Assembly: GCA_945910005.1 (NCBI GenBank)
Contig: OX246747.1
Span: 33,460,293-33,524,292, forward strand
Direction of reading: 5' to 3'
DNA length: 64,000 nucleotides
Source: Isoperla grammatica
Lineage: Eukaryota > Arthropoda > Insecta > Plecoptera > Perlodidae
Shown: in pieces, positions 54,276 to 64,000 of the stretch
How positions within the stretch are numbered: the stretch's first letter is position 1
Layout: each line of letters starts with the position of its first letter
Notes under the pieces: model-generated
What the model saw: only the letters and a program-made list of their open reading frames with translations
Told to the model about the DNA's origin: nothing
Databases searched by the model: none
Program-made: the position numbers and the translations under genes

Positions 54276-54739
54276 CAGGGACGGACTGGGATAAAAAGGG
54301 CCGGGATGCTGGGTTTCGGGGGGGGGGGGGCGCACGAGGTGGCGTGACGAAGCTGGGGTCTGGGGCGAAGCCCTAGCCGCCGGAGGCAAATACGCCGAAG
54401 GCGTAAAATTATTGTATGGGGTTACATTGAATTTTATGGCCTAAAATGCGATTTTAGGGCGCGATTATCAGAGGCCACCCTACCAGTAGCAAAATAATTT
54501 CAATTATATTCAATTAATTACATTGAATATTTTCAATAAGTATTACAATAAATTCAATTATAATTTCAAAATAATACTTAAAAAGTGGGGTTAAGATTTT
54601 TCAGCAACAAACAGAGAAGTATGTACATCATAGGAACTTTCTGGTGGCAGATCGGGGGCCCGGACTGCTAAAGGGCCCGGATTTGCCCAGGGGCCCGGGA
54701 TGCGATGGCATCCCGGCATCCCTAGCCAGTCCGCGCCTG
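54276..54739. mobile_element. hAT miniature element, 464 bp
   Basis: CAGGGACGGACTGG and CCAGTCCGCGCCTG are imperfect terminal inverted repeats. An 8-bp duplication with one mismatch flanks it: CCAATTAT (54268-54275) and TCAATTAT (54740-54747). The inside has a G13 run, GGGGCGAAGCCCTAGCCGCC and GGGCCCGGGATGC motifs, and no transposase. 8-bp duplications and CAGxG...CxCTG-like ends are hAT hallmarks. Confidence 0.87.
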
Positions 54740-54747
54740 TCAATTAT

Positions 54748-56502
54748 TACGTGCTTTGTTGTTATGATGGCTCTCAAACCCACCGTTTATATATATGACA
54801 CAATCATAACGATATATAGATTAAAGACAATCTCCCTAGTTAAAGACCTTCAGCCCCAAATAAACCCACTATAGGTACGAGCCATTGACAAATATTTAAA
54901 TATATAAATAAATATTAGTCATTATCAAACAGTGTAGATTTTAACTTCCTTGTTTTTCTGTGTTTGTCATAGAGATATAAGAAAGTTTTTCGCGGAAATA
55001 GAAGCGGAAGCGGAATTTTCCTAATACCTTAATAATTATTGGAGTAAAATTATATATAAAACAAAATTTGTGCACTCATTGTGAAGAACGGCCAATCATA
55101 GTTCTAGACTAATTAAATTAGTATAATTTCTCGTGTAAACCTTATATTTATAAAGATAATTGAGCTCAATAATTTGTTTCAATATAAGACTAGAAGACTA
55201 CGTGAAAATAAAAACTTGTGAATTTGTAGCGCAACGAGGTACATAATAAATGGTACCATTCCATTAATTGTTGTAACTGAATAGGAAGGCAATAATTAAT
55301 ACGGATTCACTAAAATTGTAAAAATTCTACAAATATACATATCGTGACAATCTAAAACCTATTTATTGGAACTGTTTCAAAATACAATCAATTATCAATA
55401 ATGAATCATAAATTTTGGTGTACTAACTATAAATAGAGTAACAATAATTTTAATAATGTGAAACGAAATTATACTACTTGCAATTTGTAAATAACAGTTG
55501 GGCATAGAGTTTTAATAATTACATTTTAAATTATCTGCATACGGATTTACGGATGTTTGATAAATACTTCAGTATTAATGTAGCATAAAATTACATCAAT
55601 TTCAAAATGAAATATATATTGATAAAACAAGTAACAATACATCGTACGTACTTTAAATCAGAATAAAAATATACCCCTCTCCCCCCCTCCCCCCCCCCCC
55701 CCCCCCCACCCCCCTCCTCGCCAACATTTGTTATGTGCCAACATGGATTAAACAAAGGATTTCACTTCGCTATATATCTCAGTATGACCAGCCATTGTAT
55801 GGAGAAATAAGCAATTACAATTAATGAGTAATGGAATAAAATTAGCAATAAACTTTTTTTTGAGAGCCGACAGATTTTTATAAATGAGAATTTATAATAG
55901 ATAAGAAATGAGGATGTGGACTTTAAGACTGACAATCGTAGTGTTGTTTCACTACTTAGATGATTCTGTTTATATCGAACAAGTCTGCTATTCTTTTAGT
56001 ATCATCTTATGACGGTCATCTGCTAGCGATTCTAGGAAATATGATATTTATAGCAAATATAATAGTATCGATAAAATGTTAGAAGAAAATGTTTCCAAAG
56101 CACTAATCATTGAAAGAAATCTACGACAAACAGCTTGAAAAACGTAAAAATTTATTAGTGTCTTTAAAACGACATGCAATACATAAAAATATATGGAATA
56201 ATGCTGGAAGGATTAAAGGTGTATTTTTAAATTAAGAACAAAATATACAATTGATCATTTTATTCAAACACAATCAATTTCGCATCCTATTTTGATTGGA
56301 AATATATGTATAGCTTGATCATATCTAGGACCGCATCCCTCAAATCCAAAGTTGTTATAACTATAAAGATATAAACACAAAAAACTCATCATCCGGTATC
56401 CCTCTTTTCATGCTATTTATTCAAACAGTTAGATATTTAGGTTTAGTTGGAAGTTATTCGAAATGTGTGTCAATTAATAACGGTCAGTTAGTGGAGCGTA
56501 TA
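54748..56502. other. Unassigned AT-rich stretch with poly-C
   Basis: C-rich run at 55679-55716 (19 uninterrupted C at 55689-55707). No gene. Confidence 0.4.
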
Positions 56503-56705
56503 ACCGTTGAGTGAGTAATATAGGGTAGAGGCCTCACGCCATCGTCAGTTTGTCTTATGCTGTCCAACATACTTTAGTCGGGTAGTAGAAGTTGGCCAAG
56601 CGACGCAATGACGGAGCCTGATTGGTCGGCTACTTCACACCGAAGATACGGTAGACAAACTGCCGATTGCGTTGCGACTCTACCCTATATTACTCACTCA
56701 ACGGT
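56503..56705. mobile_element. TIR MITE, 203 bp
   Basis: ACCGTTGAGTGAGTAATATA and GGGTAGAG at the left are exactly inverted at the right (CTCTACCC, TATATTACTCACTCAACGGT). Sub-terminal CAGTTTGTCT and AGACAAACTG are also inverted. TA-rich flanks; the duplication is not resolved. Confidence 0.85.
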
Positions 56706-56774
56706 ATAAACCCCTACACAGTTGACCACTGTCACGATCAGTGACAGGAGTGGACACTGGACAAAACTGTCACT

Positions 56775-57545
56775 ATGGGAGACAATATGACAGTATGACA
56801 GCAGCGCTGTGAGCGTTCCTACCTACAGATATTTCAGTATGCCCCTCATTTGACGCATGTCGTGTAAATACAGATGGCTGTGGAACGGCTTAACCTTACC
56901 CGCGCGCGAAGAGTGTGGTAGACTGTGCTATTCCATCAACCATTGTACTAGATTTTACTTGTTTTTTTGGATTCTTCAGCTGATTGTTATTTTAATTACA
57001 TAACACATTAAGAATTAAGTAATGAGTGTTTATAGGTATGTCTATAATCGAAGTTACTGTAAATAATGTATTAGGCTTATAATATTTGGAGCATTTAACT
57101 GAAGTTGAGCTAGATACAATAGGGTGTATTCACATATTGCGCATAGTGGCCATACTGGAGGCCACAATGGCATGTGATTGGTAGTTCATTGTTACTATGT
57201 TCCAGCTGGTGTTTGATGCAAATTCAACTGTTCTCTAACCTTGGTTTGCTATTATCACTAAAAATCAACATAAACAAACTCTTTTGTCTCGATTACTCTT
57301 TTAATCGTTTACAAAAGCATACAATAATCATTTTCGTACACTTTATCGGGGGATATACGTATTCAAACATGTCATATTTCCCCGTAGACAATATTATTCG
57401 TTTTCTATTGACAGCTAAATGAAACTTGAAATAGTACTATAGGTGGCCTCCAATATGGCCGATGTGACGTCACGTGAATACTCCCTATAGGTAAACTGAA
57501 CGTCATCGCTCACAGCGCACTCTACCTGTCATACGGTCTCCCATA
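56775..57545. mobile_element. Larger inverted-repeat element containing copy 2 of the 372-bp element
   Basis: TATGGGAGACAATATGACAG...GCGCTGTGAGCG (56775-56815) is inverted at about 57503-57545 (CGCTCACAGCGC ... CTGTCATACGGTCTCCCATA). The 371-bp element lies just inside the right end, suggesting nesting. Confidence 0.6.
57119..57489. mobile_element. Non-autonomous DNA element, 371 bp, copy 2
   Basis: The reverse complement of 53285-53656 over its whole length: GGCATGTGATTGGTAGTTCA, CGTACACTTTATCGGGGGAT, and end CGTGAATACTCCCTATA. Differences are mainly single bases. Confidence 0.88.
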
Positions 57546-57580
57546 ACCACACTCTACCTGTCATACGGTCTCCCATTGTT
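57516..57580. repeat. Two-copy tandem duplication, about 34 bp
   Basis: CACTCTACCTGTCATACGGT plus CTCCCAT occurs twice in succession at the end of the inverted-repeat element. Confidence 0.8.
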
Positions 57581-57734
57581 GTGTGCAGAGCGAGATGACT
57601 GTTATGTGTGGTCATTTCATCTGATGTCATAGGGAAAACGAACGCACGTGCAGCTGCAGTCTTGTATAACATTGGTAAATGTGTGAAAGCGGAACGATTG
57701 GCGTCTGATTCCTGTAACTACTTTGCGCTAATGT

Positions 57735-58140
57735 GATCGCTGTATTCACAGCTTTAACCTACGCGTTTATGTTTGTAAAATACATAAAAAATTAATTTGT
57801 ATTTTTTTTTTCGACCTAGTTACAAGGACTGATTTTCAGAGGGGGATAATATACAATAAAAGTTATTATGTGCTTCGTTGCATTCACAGCTATAACTTAC
57901 GCGTTTATGTTTGTAAAATACATAAAATTAATTTTAAAACCTTTTTTTTTTCTATACGACCTAGTTACAAGAACTGAATTTCAGTGCTGGGGGACAATAC
58001 ACAATACAAGTTACTGTGTGCTTTGTTGCTTCAACGGCTCGAAAGTCACCGGTTATGGGTACATGTATTGTATAGCCATATTGGTGTCGAATTTCTAAGT
58101 ACAAAAACCCCAGACCAAACCTGGAATCGAACCCTGTATT
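57735..58140 (-). repeat. SINE family S3, minus copy with an internal duplication
   Basis: On the minus strand the head has GGGTTCGATTCCAGGTTTGG (B-box). The body then reads ACCGGTGACTTTCGAGCC and GCAACAAAGCACACAGTAAC. The segment ATTCACAGCTTTAACCTACG through CGACCTAGTTACAAGGACTG (57748-57830) recurs at 57880-57980, about 130 bp apart. Confidence 0.72.
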
Positions 58141-58984
58141 TTTTTTGACACATTTATTACTCTTTGCTAGGGAAGTTGGCGAATTAATGACGACAAAAAC
58201 GAATAACTAGACATTAAATACTATTTCATTTATATTGTATGTAATTTAGGTTTTGTGTAATGATTATTTGTATTATTAATGTGTATTATATATTAGTACA
58301 TTTAAATCCCCTTATACAAAATTACTGTTTATAAATTTATATTTAAGGTGATATAGTTATGAATTTCATTTTAATTAGGTATTGTTTAAAAATATAACTT
58401 TTTTTGTTGATATCTTTTTTAAAACACGCTATTGACATTGTGTAACAATTGCTTTCCCGTTTAATAAATCACTCTTATAACTGAATACGACTGACAAAAA
58501 ATAAACACATACATATTCAAGGTAAAGTAAATTGCGTTATACTTTTTTTTCTGTAACCGCTTGCCTTGTTTGCCCTTGTGAATGAATAACGGTTTCTGTT
58601 TAGAAACTTATCCAGGTTAAACGGAAGAGTTAAGTTGTCAAATTGTAAAGATTTATGACTTCACATATATACATATTTATTATGAACAATTAACACTTAC
58701 TTTGTTTTATGTTTGGGAAATCGTATTTCTCACATAGTTGCGGAACCAATAGAAATATAAACACAGTATAAAACACATCATTACCTTAAGTTCTCACTAA
58801 ATTATCTGATTGTAATTTAGTTTCAACTGCAATATGAACTAAACATTTGAGATTTAACTTTTGAAATAATTGTGGGATTTATTTTGATTAAAATGAACTA
58901 ACTAAACAGGTTTTAAGAAAACTATTAATCATGTTTTAATATAGGATCTAACAAAACGTGAATTAAAAACGAATGAAATAATTA
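58141..58984. other. Unassigned AT-rich stretch
   Basis: No gene or element recognised. Confidence 0.4.
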
Positions 58985-59046
58985 GTTCTGTGATGGGATT
59001 TTTCTGCTTTTAATGCAGAGAGTCCTGGGTTCGAAACTCTGTTCAG
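58985..59046 (+). repeat. tRNA-like SINE head
   Basis: CTGC-TTTTAAT-GCAG forms an anticodon-like arm and GTCCTGGGTTCGAAACTCTG carries a B-box; TTCAGAC follows, as in the head at 63362-63420. No S3 body is recognised downstream. Confidence 0.6.
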
Positions 59047-62000
59047 ACTTGACTTTAAACTTACTGAATTGACTTTAATAATTACCAAAGTAACGAATTT
59101 GAAAACTGTTTTTTTGTAGCCATCGTAACAAAGAAAGGAAAAAGACGATGCAAATATATCCCAGTGAATATATCAGAATTTAAGTGACAGCATTTAATAA
59201 ATATATAAATGAAAAGGAAACTAATGAAACAATATTGAACACCATTTGTAAATATTTATTAACTATTTTACCCAAAAAAACTGTAAACATTTTAAGTAAA
59301 TTTGTTTTATGTCTTAAGTATCATCTATGGAACATTTGTTGTGAAACTCTTTCTCACTAAGGCCAAAAGCGTCCTGAGCAGCCTTAAGGCTTCATTCCAC
59401 GCCCTTGATTTTGACGTTTAGATTAATCTAACTTATAGAAAATATCTGACCGTGAATGTCAAACATCTACAGCGTTCTACTTTACATTGTAATATGGATC
59501 ACAGCACACAATCATAGACGTCTCTTAATTGTACTTTTTGTTGATGTTGCACAACTTGATTAATTATTCTTGTTTGTTATATTCACATCACATTCGTGTG
59601 TTCTAAACTCTAAAGGGAATAATTATGTCTTGAGGTGAGACAAACATGTAGAGAAGCTGAGACATAATTCTGTACAGACACTTTGAAAGAAAAAGAAATG
59701 TTCTGGCGTGATTTTCCAGTTTCCTGTAAAGGGAAAACTACATTTAACTTCTTTATCAGGATGAAGGAAAAATTGGAACTTTGTGAATTTATATAAATAA
59801 AACTATTTACCGGGACTTAATAAAATATATTCTGATATTTCTGGGATTTTTTGGCGGAGTTGTTTTTACATATAAGTACTGGTATTGAGAATGAAAACGG
59901 CCAATAGAAATACACCAAACTTGGCTTACCTGACAGTTAAATTTACTTAACACTTTAACTGGACATTGAAGTTAAAGGCATGAATCAAATAATATCTTTA
60001 CACACGTACTATAAAAACACATTAAATGAGGAAATATTAAGATCGTTAACTGAGGAAATAGAATACCTGTAATCGAGTGTATGCCAAATAAAATACAGCT
60101 TTTCAGCGGCTATAAAGTGCACTAAGATCAAGGTTACAAAAATTTGAAGATGTTTGACAATTAAGTCAAAATGCACTTAACGCCCTTGTAAACAAAACCA
60201 TAACCACCTACCCAGTCACTTCACAGAACCGATGATAGCCATGACAATGCATGTGCAAATGTCAAAGGTAAAAACACTTCTTCGAAAGAATGACATCTTT
60301 ATGACATCATTATGACATCATTATGGTCATATCTTTCAGGATATCTTTGAAACGTCAGTCGAACGTTGTCTTTAAGACGTCTTTAAACTATCATTGTGCT
60401 GACTGAGCTAAGCAAGTGTTCTATTCAAAAGCAGACATACACATAAACCCTCCACGATGTGTGAAAAGATTTTTTGCAATGTCATAAAATTATTCAAACA
60501 ACTTGAAACAGAAAAAATATACGTTCAAGTATCAAACGTATAAATTATTAGAAAAAAAAAAAAAAAAAATCACAAGTTTCACATCTTCCTACAAAGAGTT
60601 TAAGAAAGCGTTGAACTATGACAAAGCTTTGTATACAGAAGGCCCTTGAAATATTTACTGTTTACTTTCCCTAATAATTTTCATTAGTGTTGTATTTGTT
60701 TTAGACTTGAAAACTAAACGTTTAAACAGCCGCAGAGTTATCGCCAAATAAATGCCTAGGTGGAAATTTAAATAAATTTCGAATCTCATGATGTCAGCGG
60801 AATTTTAGTGGTATGAATGAATGACTGAGTAATGATCACTTTCTACCTTGTCGGATGAGATCAGGATGTATATGTTAATTTTTAGCGGAGTCATTCGTCA
60901 AGTTCGAAGTCAATTGTTTTGTCGTGAGAAAAATTCGGTTGTGTTATTTTTTTTAAGTGATGCTGCAGAATGTGAAGTATCATGGGTAGAGACCTACGTA
61001 GCTTGGAAGAATATTATTCACGTTAATTGTCATATTTATTTAAACTATTCAGATATCTGATTAAAAATGAGGAAAATCAAATTTAAATAAGAAATAAATA
61101 TGAAACGTGAAAACTGAATAAAAATAAAAATTGTATCATACCTTATAATATTCTTAATGATTCAATGTTAGTAATTGTTTTCGTTATTTTCACACGAGTT
61201 TATTATTTACTACTATACATTATTTTCTACCTTATAAACCTCTCTCCACTTATTCAATAATCTTATTATTTGAAATTATTTGAGCGTTTTTTTTTTTCAT
61301 TATTTGTAAATTTTTAAATATTGTTTCGTGTTTTTATTGTTGGAATTCATGGTTCAAATGTATTTATTACACTTTGAATGAACAGTGTCGATATAAAACG
61401 ATAAAATGAATCAATCTGTACAATCATTTTCTCTAAATGAGCAGCATTTATTTATCATCGCAATTTATTTAAATCACATTATTTTGTATAGTTTTTGTAC
61501 TGGAACGTAAACCTAAACACTTCACAAACTATTCAAGGAAGTAGCCCAGTTTACAACAATGTCACAAATAAGTTTTCTCCTTTATGTCCATCCATATAAA
61601 CACATCAGGATCGTAAATTTAAACCTTTGCAAGTGAACATATTTTAGAAGGGCATTGCTTCACGTTTCAGTAATAATCAGTATATCAAACAGTTAACATT
61701 ACTGCATACCTAATGTTACTTCAATAATTATACATATCAGTACAAAATAATTGAGGCATATAAAAGCGAGTTTTGTGGGAGGAGAAAATGAAAGTGTATC
61801 GTAGAACAAGTAAATTTTCACGGTTATAAAAATTTTTTTTTTCGAGAATGTGCCGCCTCAGGATGATCATTTATTATACTAAAATTTAGTAGTATTCACC
61901 AGGAAGAGAAGACATTTTCACAATCAATTTCAGGTTCGAAGATGAGCAATCGTAGCATGATCACATTTTAACACTGTTCTGTGGGATTAAACAAGTAATA

Positions 62001-62137
62001 AGGATAAATAATATACAAATTGGATTCTAACAGTTTTAAAATATTTGTATAGTTACCGGGTACTAAGTAATTGTAAATGACTTTACAATACCAATATTTA
62101 CTGTATAATTCAAATATTTTTTTTTTTTAATCTAGTA
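59047..62137. other. Unassigned AT-rich stretch
   Basis: No gene or element recognised. A18 run near 60552-60569. Short frames (for example 60848-61060) have no domain. Confidence 0.4.
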
Positions 62138-62279
62138 AAGCCCGGTTTTTCTATCTGTTAACGGGTCGTTAACAGGGCCGTTAGCTGACGGTCCGTAATC
62201 TGTAACCCAACAAACCCTATGCGGTTAACGGATAGTAAGCTAACGGCCCCGTTAATGACCGATTAAAAAACCGGACCTT
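62138..62279. mobile_element. Hairpin MITE, about 142 bp
   Basis: AAGCCCGGTTTTTCTATC, GTTAACGGGTCGTTAA and GGGCCGTTAGCT in the left arm answer AGCTAACGGCCCCGTTAATG and AAAAAACCGGACCT in the right arm. TA-rich flanks on both sides. Confidence 0.8.
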
Positions 62280-62457
62280 AGTCTAGTTAGTAATTTGATC
62301 TAATTTTTAATATTCTGTAGCTTTTACAGTGATCCTACCATTTGCCGGTGACTTAAAAAACTGTTGTGTTTACAGAGTGAAAAATCTCTAAAGAATTCAA
62401 GTTAGCAAGAATGTATTTATATTATTAATAAGACTCAATCCTTCACCTTGTTTGAAC

Positions 62458-62883
62458 CAGTGGCGTATCCAGGAATTGGGAAAGGGGGGGGGTTTCAACC
62501 CATAGCTATTATAGAGAGTGGAGCCGAAAAATAATTGGGGTTCCAGGGGGCTTGCCCCCCGAAAAAATTCTCGTCAAGGTCATTTTAGTACAAATCTGTG
62601 AGTTTTACAGCGTCCAACTGAAACAAGATTTCTCAGTTTCTGGACACATTTTGTCTTTAGCACCGCTATAAAAGGAACCTCAATCAATAATTTGCATATT
62701 TTTCGTATTGCTTTTGCTTTTAATTACAACAATATACAATAATTATAAAGTAAAACATCTAACTGTCTATTGAAATACTGTCTATTGATACTGCTATTGA
62801 AATGTAAACGGTCATTTTCCATGTTTCCTTTGCAAAAGGGGGGGGTTTTGTCCCCCCCCTCCCCCCCCGTGTACACGCCACTG
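62458..62883. mobile_element. hAT miniature element, 426 bp
   Basis: Left end CAGTGGCGTATCCAGG, right end ACACGCCACTG. A perfect 8-bp target duplication GTTTGAAC lies at 62450-62457 and 62884-62891. G-rich sub-terminal stretch at the left, C-rich at the right. No transposase. The minus frame 62724-62945 is unsupported. Confidence 0.92.
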
Positions 62884-62891
62884 GTTTGAAC

Positions 62892-63344
62892 ACAATATGC
62901 AAAACGCATTGTCCAGGCCTGAATGTTATTTACTAAACAGGCCACACGCGATTGTGCTATATGACATAAAAGCTAGAAAGGTAACAAACTTAGAGATAGT
63001 TAAAAAATAATTTTAAATGCATCGCTACTAAATAATTGAACAAGTTATATGCATAATGCTCAATTTGACACGGTAAAGTAATAGTCGGTTAAACAATGAC
63101 ATTCAAGGTATGAAAGCAAACGAAAATTGCACCTCTTTATTTTCCTTGTCCCTTTCTCTTATTGTGTTGACCTAACTCTCTTTAAATTAAGTGCATGTCA
63201 CTTATATTTATGTGATGTGAATTCAAGTAAATCGGTTGATTTAAATGATGGAAATATTTTTTATTGATTCATTTATATCGAAGTGATCATTCTTCACCAT
63301 CAATGGACGTTAAGTATAATAAAGAAAGTCAATGCAAAGAATTC
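62892..63344. other. Unassigned AT-rich stretch
   Basis: No gene or element recognised. Confidence 0.4.
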
Positions 63345-63775
63345 GAAATGTTCATGCACGGATTAAATGAATCCCTGCTTCCAATGCAGAAGGTCCCGGG
63401 TTCAAATCCCGCTTCAGACAGAAGTTTTTTAACTTCTAATGTGGATTCAATTCCATTACTTCTTGGCTTAGGAATAAGTAAACGGTGACTTTAGAGCCGT
63501 CCTAGCAACGAAGCACTCAATAAATTCAAAGTTGTTCTGAATCGGCCTTGTTGATTCTGGCATTTGTCCGCAGGTGTTCGAACTCTCCAATCACTGATTC
63601 ATATGTTTCGTATTTGAAATATCGATCTTTGATTGGTCATCGCTCACTCGTTGATGGTGTTCGAAGTCTACAAGGTTGGTTTAGTCACTTTAAATTAAAG
63701 TCCCCCACTGCAAATCAGTTTAGTTACTGAGTGGGTAGACTCTTAATGTGAATTTATTTTTTATTTATTTATTAG
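63345..63775 (+). repeat. SINE family S3, most complete copy
   Basis: tRNA-like head: D-arm GGAT-TAAATGA-ATCC, anticodon-like arm CTGC-TTCCAAT-GCAG, T-arm with GGGTTCAAATCCC (B-box), then TTCAGAC. Body: GGTGACTTTAGAGCCGTCCT, AGCAACGAAGCACTCAATAA, CAAAGTTGTTCTGAATCGGC, CCAATCACTGATTCATATGT, TCATCGCTCACTCGTTGATG. Tail: TTACTGAGTGGGTAGACTC and a TTTATTTATTTATTA run. The acceptor strands do not pair, so it is a SINE, not a tRNA gene. Confidence 0.85.
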
Positions 63776-64000
63776 TATTAACATAAGTATAAGTGTTATT
63801 ATGGGCCCTGAATGGTTCAGCCATAGATTGGGGACAATTTTTTTTTTTTTTTAATTTTATATCAATCCTATTCATGTTTAAAACTGATTGACAAATAAAA
63901 CACTCAACTTATCCAAAACCTACAGTTCGAGATTTTTATTCCATAAACATCCATGCACACATATATACACCTCCCCCCATCAAAACCACAAGTACGTTCG
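63776..64000. other. Unassigned end of window
   Basis: Contains a T run (about 63839-63852). No gene recognised. Confidence 0.4.

Overview
The window is AT-rich DNA from an animal, most likely a marine or aquatic invertebrate. Three things point that way: a 5S-rRNA-type SINE next to several tRNA-derived SINEs, an R4/Dong-type LINE, and many short hAT, Harbinger-like and foldback DNA elements. There is no bacterial gene organisation. The assembly has one 200-bp gap (25769-25968). I found no convincing host protein gene, and the species cannot be named from what I see.

Layout. 1-8.3 kb: three different satellite arrays lie head to tail, with units of 55 bp (872-3315), 69 bp (3651-6621) and about 147 bp (7206-8240). 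8.3-21 kb: a hairpin MITE, an interspersed repeat, and a 4.5-kb foldback element (10596-15082) whose arms are built from about 302-bp modules and which is flanked by an ATAAT duplication; then a smaller TIR element at 16386-17036. 21-26 kb: a second, three-armed foldback complex (21358-23605), and a hAT-type zinc-finger relic interrupted by a decayed Harbinger element with a clean TTA target duplication. 26-39 kb: hairpin MITEs, a CACGTG minisatellite, a CpG-rich patch (29925-30150), an inverted pair of 5S-derived SINEs, several tRNA-SINE copies and four copies of one TIR family. 43-47 kb: the only long ORF, 1169 codons, an apparently intact R4-type non-LTR retrotransposon. 49.9-50.8 kb: a C-rich minisatellite. 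53-64 kb: paired MITEs, two hAT miniature elements with 8-bp target duplications, more SINE copies, and long AT-rich stretches with nothing I can name.

How it fits together. Almost all recognisable content is mobile or tandemly repeated. The LINE carries its own reverse transcriptase, zinc knuckle and REL-type endonuclease. The SINEs must borrow a LINE machinery; two with different heads share one 3' tail, which suggests a common LINE partner. The DNA elements are non-autonomous or broken and would depend on transposases encoded elsewhere. All coordinates of repeats are read by eye, and boundaries are good to a few bases only where a target-site duplication is stated.
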